Assembly: GCF_910592395.1 (NCBI RefSeq)
Contig: NC_088323.1
Coordinates: 11,643,501-11,707,500, forward strand
Length of the DNA stretch: 64,000 nucleotides
From: Lineus longissimus
Lineage: Eukaryota > Nemertea > Pilidiophora > Heteronemertea > Lineidae
Reading direction: 5' to 3'
Position 1 is the first letter of the stretch. Each line of letters opens with the position of its first letter. Shown here piece by piece: positions 9,481 through 19,454 of the stretch. Made by a program: the position numbers and the translations under genes. The notes below the pieces were generated by a model. The model was not told the DNA's origin and did no database searches. It worked only from the letters and a program-made list of their open reading frames with translations.

Positions 9481-12400
9481 ATGGCAAAGATAAAATCTAA
9501 ATGTGCAAGAGGTAGTGGATACCATTTTTCAGTGTTTAGAGTAGTTTTTTCACTCTATTTTTTGTTACTTTTTGTGTGCACTAGTAGAATTGATGCACAC
9601 AGAGGGTGTGGTGGCGTACATAAGGCATCAGATTTGAGTCAGTCTGAGTATGTATTTCTTGGTTTGCTTTGGAGTTTAAAAGTTAACTATTATTTTTCTG
9701 TCTGTAACAATTTTAGAATTGCAAGATTTCTTATGCTATGTGTTATTTTCGGATGTGTCTTGAAGGGGTTGGGAAAGGAGTATTTGTCTGTTATCTCAAC
9801 AGTATGTGCATATGTATTTACCTTTCTCTCCTGTTTACCAGGGGCTATGCCTCCATGTGTCATTGTTAACCTGTACTACTGTTTTATTGTGTTAAAACTT
9901 AGCGGTGATATTGAGATCAACCCAGGTCCCGGATATGATCTACTAAATTTAACTCTATACCATGTAAATGTCAGAAGTCTAAAGCCAAAGATTGTATTAT
10001 TGGAAGCTCAAGAAATCCAACCTGATATTTTAGCATTAACAGAAACCCACCTTGATGATAGGTTTTCAGAAGAAGATTTGAAGATCGAGGGTTATTGTAT
10101 CAATTCACAACGGAAAGATCTTAGATTTGGTAGCGGAGGAGTATGTGTGTACTATAAAGAGTTTTTACACTGCGAGCGTCTTGTTCAGTTTGAATCAAAC
10201 GACCTTGAAGTGTTATGGGTAAAAATAAGTTACAAGGACTGGTTTTGTATCCTTGGGACAATCTATAGAAATCCGGACAATCTAGTGGAGTATTGGAAAA
10301 GGTTAAGTGATAATATAAACAGTGTTGTGGAAATGTATGGTTCAAGTAACCTAATCCTCGTAGGAGACCTGAATGAGGATCTTTTAAATCCTAATCTAAG
10401 GCAATTAAATAATATTATATTCAATTTTGGTTTGGTCCAATTAGTCACAGAGCCGACAAGAATCACAGAAACTTCTCAAACTTTACTTGATCCCTTCATT
10501 TGTGGTAATGACATAGATCAACGTGTATCAAGTTGTCAAGTTTTGTCACAGTTCTGTAGTGATCATTGTCCTGTCATTGCCACTATACAGACCCGGATGA
10601 GAGTTTTTAAGTCAAAACGTAATGTATGGCTGTTTCAAAGGGCTGATTGGGGACGTTTTCGTGCTGAAATTGTTAACAGTCGTCTTGAAATATTATTTGA
10701 TGATGTTTTAACGGTTGATGTCATAACAGAACGTATATCCGAGACCATATTGCAGGCTGCTAGAAGTTCTATTCCATCAAAGAATGTGAAAATGTCAAAC
10801 CATGATAAGGGATGGATTACCCCGGAAATAAAATATAATATGAAAGTGCGTGACCAGTTATTCAGGAAAGCTGAGAAAGGTAAAAAGCCTGATGATTTAT
10901 CAGACTTTAAACGTGTCAGAAATCATGTAATCAATATGATTCGATCAGCAAAGCGTAATTTCAATGATTCTGTAATTGAGGGTATTAATGAAAAAGAGGT
11001 GAGTGATAAAGATTGGTGGAGGGTTGTTGGTTCTGTCATGACCAATGGTCATAAAAAGTCCAAACATATACCTGTAATTAGAAATGTGAATGACGATGTA
11101 ATTTTTGATGACGAGGAGAAGGCAAATGTAATGAATGACTTTTTTGTATCAATTTCCACGGTGAACGATGATAATTTATTGTTGCCTGAACCCGTTTTAC
11201 CTCCAGAGGTAGATATTTTGTCTTCTTTTGTAATAACGGAAAAGGATGTACTGGATCAAATCAAGTTACTAAATGTTAAAAAGGCGTATGGGCCTGATGG
11301 TATAAGTCCTTTGTTCTTGGTCAATGCTTCAGATTTACTTGCTCCACTGCTTGCCAGATTGTTTACATTGTGTCTTCAGAAAGGAAAGTTCCCGAATAAA
11401 TGGAAAAGAGGTAATGTTATTCCAATATACAAGAAAGGTGATCCACAACAGGTTGGCAACTATAGGCCAGTTTCTTTACTATGTATTGGTAGTAAGATTT
11501 TTGAAAAGATTATATATAAACACCTCTTTAATCATGTATGCTCCAAAATTTCTGTTCACCAGTCAGGTTTTCTTCCCTCACATTCCACAGTTACTCAACT
11601 ATTGGAATTAAGTCATAAAATTATCCAGGGTCTTGATGATAGAAATGAAGTTTTATGCACATTTTTCGATATATCAAAAGCATTCGATAGGGTATCCCAC
11701 AAAGCATTGTTGTATAAGGTAAGATGTCTAGGAATTTCTGGTAATTTTATTGATCTGCTATCTGACTACTTGAATGGCAGGGAGCAACGTGTGGTTTTGA
11801 ATGGTGCAGTATCATCTTGGCGTCTAGTTTCTGCAGGTGTTCCTCAAGGTTCCGTTTTAGGACCACTTCTTTTTCTTATTTTCATCAATGATATTTTTGA
11901 AAACATCGACGGCAATATGCGACTTTTCGCTGATGATACTTTGCAATTTTTAATATCTCAAGATCTCCCGAATCATTCTTATTTGATGCAAAGAGATATA
12001 AATCAATTATTTGCTTGGTCTCTTCGTTGGTGTGTCACTTATAATGCAACAAAAACAGAATTTCTAAAAAAAAAAACAAAAAATATTCCTTCCCAAATTC
12101 ACTTGCACTTAAATGGGCAAAACTTGTCAGTTGTACCAAATCACAAACATTTAGGATTACTGATGGCGAGCACAGGCTCATATCATGCCCATGTTGAAGG
12201 TACAATAACAAAAACATTGAAACGTATTGGAATTTTTAGAAATCTAAAGTATAAAATCACCAGAAAAAATTTAGAAACTATTTATAATTCATTCATCCGC
12301 CCTATTATGGAGTATGCTGATGTAATTTGGGATGGAATTCCTGATTATCAGGTTGATAGATTAGAAAAGATTCAGATAGATGCTCTTCGAATTATTACAG

Positions 12401-12618
12401 GTCTCACTGTTAGCTGTTCAAATCAAAAGTTGTATTTAGAATCAGGGTATACACCTCTCGCAATTAGACGTAAACTACATAGGCATGTTATAATGGTTCA
12501 TGGGGAAACCCCGACGTATCTGTCAGATCTGCTCCCTCAGCGAGTTGGTGAAAATAATCGGTATAACCTCAGAAACCAGAATGATTTTGTACCACTTGTA
12601 CTACTTGTGTCACACTGA
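9481..12618 (+). CDS. LINE ORF2: hydrophobic leader, 2A-like motif, endonuclease, reverse transcriptase
   Basis: Residues are numbered from ATG 9481; an in-frame TTG upstream at 9460 is ignored. Residues 1-140 are very hydrophobic: a signal-like stretch VVFSLYFLLLFV near 24-35 and further membrane-like segments. Residues 142-150 read GDIEINPGP (9904-9930), matching the 2A ribosome-skipping core D-x-E-x-N-P-G/P. Then comes the apurinic-type endonuclease: 'HVNVRSLKP', 'LALTETHLDD', 'VGDLNED', and the catalytic SDH with Asp at 361. The reverse transcriptase shows 'YGPDGIS', 'NYRPVSLL', 'DISKAFD', 'GVPQGSVLGPLLF' and FADD with the Asp pair at 818-819. The frame stops at 12618, before the family's usual C terminus, which continues in another frame. 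If 2A works, the leader would be released from the enzyme; that is inference. Confidence 0.88.
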   Translation: MAKIKSKCARGSGYHFSVFRVVFSLYFLLLFVCTSRIDAHRGCGGVHKASDLSQSEYVFLGLLWSLKVNYYFSVCNNFRIARFLMLCVIFGCVLKGLGKEYLSVISTVCAYVFTFLSCLPGAMPPCVIVNLYYCFIVLKLSGDIEINPGPGYDLLNLTLYHVNVRSLKPKIVLLEAQEIQPDILALTETHLDDRFSEEDLKIEGYCINSQRKDLRFGSGGVCVYYKEFLHCERLVQFESNDLEVLWVKISYKDWFCILGTIYRNPDNLVEYWKRLSDNINSVVEMYGSSNLILVGDLNEDLLNPNLRQLNNIIFNFGLVQLVTEPTRITETSQTLLDPFICGNDIDQRVSSCQVLSQFCSDHCPVIATIQTRMRVFKSKRNVWLFQRADWGRFRAEIVNSRLEILFDDVLTVDVITERISETILQAARSSIPSKNVKMSNHDKGWITPEIKYNMKVRDQLFRKAEKGKKPDDLSDFKRVRNHVINMIRSAKRNFNDSVIEGINEKEVSDKDWWRVVGSVMTNGHKKSKHIPVIRNVNDDVIFDDEEKANVMNDFFVSISTVNDDNLLLPEPVLPPEVDILSSFVITEKDVLDQIKLLNVKKAYGPDGISPLFLVNASDLLAPLLARLFTLCLQKGKFPNKWKRGNVIPIYKKGDPQQVGNYRPVSLLCIGSKIFEKIIYKHLFNHVCSKISVHQSGFLPSHSTVTQLLELSHKIIQGLDDRNEVLCTFFDISKAFDRVSHKALLYKVRCLGISGNFIDLLSDYLNGREQRVVLNGAVSSWRLVSAGVPQGSVLGPLLFLIFINDIFENIDGNMRLFADDTLQFLISQDLPNHSYLMQRDINQLFAWSLRWCVTYNATKTEFLKKKTKNIPSQIHLHLNGQNLSVVPNHKHLGLLMASTGSYHAHVEGTITKTLKRIGIFRNLKYKITRKNLETIYNSFIRPIMEYADVIWDGIPDYQVDRLEKIQIDALRIITGLTVSCSNQKLYLESGYTPLAIRRKLHRHVIMVHGETPTYLSDLLPQRVGENNRYNLRNQNDFVPLVLLVSH

Positions 12619-12916
12619 ATCATATTATCACTCATTTTTCCCTGCAACTACAAGAGAATGGAATGAACTACCTTTGTATGTAAGAAATGCTCAATCTGTA
12701 GGTGTTTTTAAGAAATTACTTCAAGACATTTTGTTTACCACTAAGCCACCCTTATGGTTTTATTGTAGCAGTACGAGAGAGGGTAGTATTTTCCATAGTC
12801 GTTTACGGAACCCCCGCCCAGAAAAAGAGGTGTATTTTGGAGTGGGGTGGCACCACCTTCTCTGCCTCACAATATCAAACCTGTGCAAAAACACCACATG
12901 CCACTTTCCTTACTGA
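12594..12916 (+). pseudogene. Frameshifted C-terminal remainder of LINE ORF2
   Basis: In the frame shifted by one base relative to ORF2, codons from about 12620 encode 'FFPATTREWNELPLYVRN' followed by 'FKKLLQDI' and 'SRLRN'. This is the usual C-terminal signature of CR1/L2-like ORF2 (S/FFP..R.WN.LP..VR). ORF2's own frame reads out of homology just before its stop at 12618, so one indel near 12590-12618 separates the two parts. The segment ends at TGA 12914-12916. It could be a real disabling mutation or an assembly error. Confidence 0.7.
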
Positions 12917-12985
12917 ATGAAAAATATTGCCAGGTACATCTAGTGAAATTTTCAACAAATTCTAACAAGAAATAAAACAAGAGGA

Positions 12986-14230
12986 CCAATGGCAGTCAGC
13001 GGAAATTTTGTCGATACCAGAAACGGAACCTCTAACCAATGGACAAGATGGTGGCCAAACTACCAGACAGTGCAATGTGCCAAAAGGCAACACCATCTGA
13101 GGTATTTGGATGTGAAAGTATCATGATCATAAGGTTCACTGCACTACATGCATAGTGTTTCAGCCAGGATATCAAAATGGCAGGGCAACTTCGGACTCTG
13201 AAAAGGCAGGAGCAATTTTCAGGCCAAAAAAGGGCATTTTTCATAGCGGCAATTTCTCGTTTTATTTGAAAAGTCAATCATTTTTATAGTTTTAAAGTAC
13301 AAAAGAGATTTTATAGAGCCAATTGTGCATTTTCAAACACATATGTGCCTTTTATTGGTGTCAGACCCTATCTACTAGGTAGTTCAAGGGTTCAAAAGTT
13401 AGGATATCTCCTGAAGCATCATCAGATGGAACTCATTGAAACAAGCAAAGAGCATTTAAATTTCGAAAATCAATCATGCGGTTCATTTTCTATCAACGAT
13501 TACGTGTAAGTAACTCAATTAGTCGCCCTTTGTTTTAAAGGGATTGTAATGAATTAACAATAGGAATGGCTTGAAGGAAAATGCCCAGTCTGGAAAGCAA
13601 AAAACAGTGAAAAACAGCATAAAAAGTCTCATAAGTTCATTATAACAGGTTGTATTAGTACATCAATATTTTGGACCTTTCATGATTTTTTATGCTGAAC
13701 ATGGTCGACAAAAGATTTTTTTACGACACCCAACAGAATGAAAATGGACGCCAAAATCGCAGGAAATCACCGGCAAATGCACAAACCACAGCCAAGAAGT
13801 TGAAAACAATATGTTTTAGATCTAAACATTCGTTTTCTGAGCTGGTTTCATGCAAACACCCTTGAAAAGATCATTGCCAGTGGTTGAAGCCCTGTCGCAG
13901 AAATTTTTAGATGTGGCGGCCATCTTGTTTAATGATGGCTATCTTTGATTTCAGGCTTTCTTTACGTGAATCTCATATAGACAAGTAGTATATCAAATTA
14001 CATGTAAAAAAAATGCAATTCAAATATAAGGAATACAAGCATTTTTAAATTCCATTCCTTATTACTGATAACGTGCATCAGCATGGGCCGTTTAAAATTG
14101 TCAACATTATCAGTATCACGAGTGTAGAAAAGGTACGCCCGACTGGTAATGGTTGTAGGGTACTCATCGCCTGAACGGTGAACCATGAACTGGACAATAG
14201 AATGCAATTATAAATTTCATGGACAAAAGT
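12986..14230. other. Calpain intron 3, unassigned
   Basis: No coding motif, TIR or tRNA-like box was recognised. The sequence is AT-rich with CAAGATGG/CCATCTTG words, including CGGCCATCTTG at about 13917 that resembles the R1-like block at 0.5-1.1 kb. Short open frames on the minus strand (13277-13032 and 14207-13998) look like chance. Confidence 0.35.
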
Positions 14231-14404
14231 GAAAAGGCCCAGTCATTGTCATCTTGTCTGGACAACGGATGATCTATTCCATAGATCAGCCGCCCTCCCT
14301 ATTACTAATCCAACAGAGGGCAGCAGGGTTTAACACCTCCTTTGAGTTGAGGATATGGGTCACTGCTGCTACTGTATAATTACCAGTATATGTACTATGC
14401 TTAA

Positions 14405-14944
14405 CCCTTTGGGCGCTGAATTTTTTTTTTTAAATCAGAACATGTTATACCCACATTTCACAGGGCTATAACGTAATAAATATGGGTGCTATGTCAATAG
14501 TCGGAGTTTCATATGTTCAGTATTACCCCCAGGACCATGAAAAAATAGAAAAAAGAAATTCTGATAAATGGCCAGAGAAGGTATGAAAATGATAGTAAGC
14601 CACTAGCCTCGCTTTTACATGTGTTTACCTAATGTATAATATACATGAAGTATTCATCCTGCATTTCACCGGTTTTTAGCATCAAATTATGATCCAATCA
14701 GCACTAATTAGAGGCTAATCAGTAGCCCCCAAATCGGGGTAAAAAATTTAGCATGTTTACCCCCCTAAAATCTCAGACTTTGGCCAAATAATGTGGTGAA
14801 AAAGACGTGTAACCTGTTGACATACATGAGTGCCATCCATGAATACCGAGTGAAACTGAAATTAACGATGTCTGAGAGGTGTTTGGACAGTTTAAAGGGG
14901 CATTGATCTCTCGTCGTCGTACGGCGACTACCGCGTTCAAAGGA
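14405..14944. mobile_element. piggyBac-like MITE (TTAA target)
   Basis: The ends are CCCTTTGGGCG on the left and, inverted, TCCTTTGAACG on the right, flanked by TTAA at 14401-14404 and 14945-14948. CCC-ended termini with TTAA duplications are the piggyBac pattern. At 540 bp with no transposase frame it is non-autonomous. The paralogous empty site at about 22027-22036 (GCTTTAATAT) supports the boundaries. The termini are somewhat diverged. Confidence 0.65.
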
Positions 14945-14955
14945 TTAATATATCA

Positions 14956-15963
14956 TGCAGCGGTCAATGAGATGTCTGTACCCCCGGGGGTCAGACACTC
15001 GACACCTATTCACCCCTTGGAAAAAAAGTGAGGGTCAGAACTCGACACTTTCTCACAAATTGCCAAGCATTATTTCATCAGGTTCTCACTTTTCACCAAA
15101 TCAATTGAGACCAGAGTTCACTATTTTTTCACCATGCCCGAAGAGGAGAAAAGACATAAAGTCTATTCACATTTCATTGTTAGAGCAACATATTTTGTAA
15201 AAAAACCGTTGTAAACACTACAAAAATTAGTCCAGGTAACCTCGACCCTACGGCGCGCTAGCGGAGGGTCGAGGGGGATGCGTCGATTCACTATAAGGAA
15301 GGAAGCCCAATGTACATCTGATGTACACTGCACTGAGCAATACTGAACGCTCTGGTATTCTGTAGGCATGAGGATTTCTGGGAATCCCCTTCTCATTTTC
15401 AAAAAGGAGTTTGTTTTCACAATAAATATTTGGAGTAAGTACTAGAGTTTGGTCGATTTCATCATTACAGATTAAGTAAGCTAATATTCTTTTGTCGAAT
15501 TCGGTTTTGAAATTAATGTCTTATTTGAAAAACTCGATAAACCACGTGACCAGACACCAGAAGCCAACGCCCCCAAATCTAGTTCGTGACGAGAGAAATG
15601 TCGTGACATACCAGTCTCAGTAATGTGAATGAATGAGACTGGTTCCGAACGAAAAAATTACCAGCAACCTTTTGCTGCCGGCAGCCATCTTTCCGGTTCT
15701 GTGCATAACATGTGCGTCAGCCGACGATCTGCATTTTCTTTTAATTTTTATTTCTTGTGGTTTATCGCTCGACAGAAACTCGACATTTGCAAAATCCGGC
15801 TACCCCAGACATTCGTCGAATTTTCGACACCTTTCCCAATCCCATTCGCCAGAAACTCGACGTTTGATAATAATCAGGCACCACAGCACTCGACACGAAC
15901 TCGACGTCGAGTGCATGTCGACCGCTGACCCCGGGGGGTACAGACATCTGATTGACCGCTGCA
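14956..15963. mobile_element. Non-autonomous TIR element with TCA target duplication
   Basis: The left end TGCAGCGGTCAAT and right end ATTGACCGCTGCA match as inverted repeats, continuing through AGATGTCTGTACCCCC for about 40 bp with few mismatches. TCA at 14953-14955 and 15964-15966 is the likely 3-bp target duplication, and the empty site near 22045 has a single TCA. Inside the ends, ACTCGAC words recur in subterminal positions (about 14996, 15040, 15777, 15855, 15886, 15897). No transposase is visible; superfamily unknown. Confidence 0.65.
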
Positions 15964-16716
15964 TCACTGTGTAGTGCAGCTAGGACTACTCTGACTGGAA
16001 GCATAGTTGACTTTTGAAAATAGTGACTTTGGTGGGCAAAATTTTTACAAAGATTGTAAAAGTTATTTTGTTCATAGGACGCTTTATCTTTGGGCCAATT
16101 TTGTTAGAACTTTGACAAACTATATTATTAGGTCTGTGACCACATGAATATATGAACAGTTTTTGCAGTGAAATTTCTTATCATAGAAAAAAAGAGGATT
16201 TGTAAGCACTCTCTTTGCATTAATCTACAGAATACATTGTATAGTGCACAACAGGCCTCATTCTAAACAATGCATTCTGTATCACCCAGGTACACTGGTG
16301 CTCAAAAATATTAGGACAAAGGCCAATTTTAGGTTTGACATAACTTTTCACCTGCTTAGAATTAATTGAATGGGCTCAAATAGGGCTCATATGTAAGGGG
16401 AAGGGTCCCTCTTTCCCCCTGATATAATTTCAAAGAATTACATAATCAGTAATTAGTTCCAGATCTGTAATAATGAGGAAAGGTAGAATTTGAACCATTG
16501 CACCAATTCGTTTTTATATAAATGGCTTCAAAAAATAATACTATGATCAATTTTTCTAGACAATACACAATGGTATAATGTCATCCCAATGGTTCCCTAG
16601 TATTACATAACATGAGAAATCAATTTCTGGACCATTAGGCAATGACAAATGACGGGTGTATAAAGTCTACTGATTTGGAGAACCAGGGCACATTTGCAGG
16701 TGAAACTGACAGCAAA

Positions 16717-17765
16717 ATGCGTAGGAAGACAGAGACCAGTGTCGAAATCAGGGCAGCAGTCTGTGCCTATCATGATGTTGGACTTTCAGTACGCTCAATC
16801 GCTAAAAAAGTGAATGTATCCAAATCAACTGTTCATTACATCCTGAAAAGGAAGAAGGAAACTGGAAATAACCAGTCCAGAAAAGGTAGGGGGAGGCCCA
16901 GAAAGACTAGCAAGGCTACAGACAGGTACATGAGAAACGTCGCTCTGAGAGACAGGCGCCTAACTGCAGTCGATATCGCCAAAGAGGTGAATGAGTTGGA
17001 ACAGCAACACCGCTCCATCTCGCGTCAAACGGTCAGTCGACGTCTGCTGGACTTTGGTTTACGAGGTTGTGTTGCTGTGAGAAAACCACTCCTGAGACCC
17101 CAAAACAAGGTGAAACGACTCAAATGGGCTAAAAAACACAAGTTTTGGACTGTTGATGATTGGAAAAAAGTTCTTTGGACTGACCAGAGTAAATTTGAGC
17201 TGTTTGAAACAAAGCACAGGGTCTATATTCGTAGGAGGCCAAATGAAAAGTTCCCAAACGGATGTGTGATTCCAACTGTGAAACATGGCGGGGGAATGTT
17301 ATGGTCTGGGGATGCTTTGCTGGGAATCAAGTTGGGGATCTGGTCAAGATAGAAGGCATTCTCAAGAAGGAAGGATATCTTGAGATCTTGCAGAAGCACG
17401 CCGTGCCATCTGCCGAGAGGCTGTTCAGTGGATCTTGGGTGTTCCAAGAAGACAATGATCCTAAGCATTCGTCAAAGCTGTGCCGAGGATACCTGAACCA
17501 ACAGGCAGAATCAAGACAAATGGAAGTCATGTCGTGGCCACCGCAATCCCCTGACCTGTCGCCCATTGAACTTTTGTGGGATGAATTGGACAGACAACTT
17601 CGAAAAATTAAGCCAACTAGCCAGAAGCACCTGTGGGACTGTTTGCAGCAAGGATGGAGTAAAATTACCCCCGTCTTCATGGAGAAACTAATCAACAGAA
17701 TGCCAGGAATCTGCAGGGCAGTCATCAAGGCCAAAGGTGGTTACTTCGACGAAAAAACAGTCTGA
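16717..17765 (+). pseudogene. Tc1/mariner transposase, one frameshift, DD38E
   Basis: The preferred start is ATG 16717 (MRRKTETSVE), the usual Tc1 N terminus; an earlier in-frame ATG at 16642 adds 25 residues. The N-terminal paired-like HTH ('GLSVRSIAKKVNVSKSTVHYI') and an AT-hook-like 'GRGRPRK' are present. Catalytic residues are Asp in WTDQSKFE (codon 17182), Asp in EDNDPKH (17451) and Glu in SPIELLW (17568). The second Asp and the Glu are separated by 38 residues rather than the 34 of classical Tc1. The frame breaks in the G run at about 17288-17294 (KHGGG / NVMVWG), consistent with a one-base loss. It catalyses cut-and-paste at TA; this copy is inactive unless the gap is a sequencing error. 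Confidence 0.88.
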
Positions 17766-17972
17766 ATTGGATGGATCTCAATTATCATTGCCGGAGATGT
17801 AACGGACTTAATGACATGAAGTCATAATTTGACATGTGCAATCATAAGAAGATGACATGTTTTAGCTCCAAGAAAGTGTAGCACAGGTTTTGTATTTGTT
17901 TTAACAGTTATTTTGTGCTTTTCCAAAATGGATTGTTGTTAATTTTATGTAAAATAAACACCCATCTTATTA

Positions 17973-18905
17973 TCAATCAATCAATCAATCAACAATGTCT
18001 TATAGAGCGCCAAACTCCAGGTAAACCTGCTCAAGGCGCTACCTCCCCACCAAGAAATGCTTCCTCGAACAGCCAGGATTTTAGGAGTCGTTTAAAAGCA
18101 AGCAGCGCGTCCGCCCCCCTGATGTGCTCCGGTAGGGCATTCCACAACCGGGGACCACATGATGAGAAGCAGCGGTCACCGAATCTTGTCTTTATCCGCA
18201 TACACGCCAATGACGTGTCATTAGATGACCTGGTGACACGCTGCCTCTCAACATGTTTGAGGCTCAGGTATGCAGGTGCATAACCCCGGACCACCTTGAA
18301 ACACATCAGGAGGACCTTGAAAATGACACGCTGCTTCACCGGGAGCCAGTGAAGAGACCTAAGAACCGGTGAGATGTGGTCATACTTTCTCGTCCCGGTC
18401 AAGATCCTGGCTGCCCGGTTCTGGAGTCTCTGGAGGGGAGCCAGCGCCTTGTCAGGGAGACCGTAGAGAATCCCATTATTGGAGTCAAGGCGTGACATGA
18501 CAAAGGCATGGATAAGCCTCTCGATGCTACTTGTGTCGAGAAATTTTTTAATTCGGCTTATCTTATACAAGGCAGCATTTACATTCTTGCAAATCGCCTT
18601 AATTTGCTCCTGCATTGTCATGCCCTCATCCAGCCACACCCCGAGATCCCGAACACTGTTTGACTTTGCAACCCATTGCTGTCCCACATTGATACCTTCC
18701 ACAGAACCAGTCCTGCGCGACGAAACAAAGTTCAGCATGTCTGTCTTTGGGGCATTCAAGGAAAGTTTGTTCACAACCAGCCACTTCTCTATGCTGGCAA
18801 TGCACTGCTCTGTACTCGAGATCGCAATATCTCTCTCATCTCCTCTCTATTATGATACAATTGGTGACATATCTTATGTAACACATTTGTATCATCAGCC
18901 ATGAG
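17973..18905 (-). mobile_element. 5'-truncated L2-like LINE inside the Tc1 element
   Basis: On the minus strand, codons from about 18905 start with MADDTNVLHK, the reverse transcriptase ADD motif. After a frameshift near 18830 an open segment continues for 247 codons to 18031. It includes 'LNAPKTDMLNF', 'RLIHAFVMSRLDSNNGILYG', 'RAARILTGTRKYDHISPVL' and 'LHWLPVKQR', the standard C-terminal part of L2-like ORF2. The 3' UTR carries a 'GGCGCTCTATAAGACA' block and ends in a (TTGA)n tail at 17973-17993, which is typical of these LINEs. The truncated 5' end and tandem tail show target-primed insertion after the Tc1 element arrived. Confidence 0.85.
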
Positions 18906-19215
18906 TTATGGAAAGCTTTATTCTCAAGAGAAATAAAGTAAAAACATAGAAAAAACAAGAATATTTGGAAGAAAAACGAGTATTTTACTGTAAATGCCCA
19001 AGTTGGACAAGGGCAAAAAATGCCTTACTGTCCTTAATGTAGTTACACAACTGCCACTGGTTATGTAATTCTTTGAAATTGTATCAAGGGGAAAGAGGGA
19101 CCCTTCCTCTAACATATGAGACCAAGTTGAGCCCATTCCGTTAATTCTAAGCAGGTGAAAAGTTATGTCAAACCTAAAATTGGCCTTTGTCCTAATATTT
19201 TTGAGCACCAGTGTA

Positions 19216-19454
19216 GAGATTGATTGATAGACGCAAGGACCCAACGCGCCGCGTAGCAACAAAATAGCGAAGTTGGCGAAAACATTTATAACGGGTCACC
19301 GTGATCTCATTATGGACTTATAGCGTGATTATGGGGTTGAAACTATTTTGCTCTATATTGTCACGAGGAAAGAAAAGCATGCAACCTAACGCCAACCCAT
19401 TGATGTAAAGTGATAATTAGAAGGTATAGTTCAGGAAATGTTAATAAATAATCA
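19216..19454. other. Remainder of repeat C and unassigned spacer
   Basis: GAGATTGATTGATAGACG after the Tc1 target TA continues the repeat C text seen after 5120. Beyond about 19260 no gene or element end is recognised. Confidence 0.4.

Larger units (their letters stand above)
8127..12985 (+). mobile_element. CR1/L2-type LINE with two ORFs
   Basis: A non-LTR retrotransposon runs in the plus direction, antisense to the calpain gene whose intron it occupies. The 5' boundary is taken where the R1 repeat stops (about 8127). ORF1 is at 8420-9229 and ORF2 at 9481-12618, with a frameshifted C-terminal remainder to 12916. The 3' end is not sharply defined; no poly(A) or tandem tail was found and about 12985 is an estimate. 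The 250-nt gap between the ORFs and the APE-type endonuclease with FADD reverse transcriptase place it in the CR1/L2 superclade. The exact clade needs a tree. Confidence 0.85.
14231..16292 (+). repeat. Repeat C copy with two DNA-element insertions
   Basis: The flanking text 14231-14400 and 15964-16292 is one copy of repeat C. The paralogue at 21975-22165 reads ACTATGCTTTAATATATATATCACTG across two stretches, with neither insertion. Here a TTAA-flanked MITE (14405-14944) and a TCA-flanked element (14956-15963) sit in that spot. Right of them, GCAGCTAGGACTACTCTGACT resumes the repeat, up to the Tc1 insertion at 16293. Confidence 0.7.
16293..19213 (+). mobile_element. Tc1/mariner element (DD38E type) with nested LINE
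   Basis: Terminal inverted repeats of about 157 bp (16293-16449 and 19057-19213) begin CACTGGTGCTCAAAAATA; the first 73 bases are identical. TA dinucleotides flank both ends (16291-16292 and 19214-19215). The paralogous repeat C copy near 5111-5120 shows a single TA at the same place. A transposase with one frameshift lies inside, and a 5'-truncated L2-like LINE (about 17973-18905) has inserted into the 3' untranslated part. Without that insert the element would be about 2 kb, normal for the superfamily. Confidence 0.9.
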
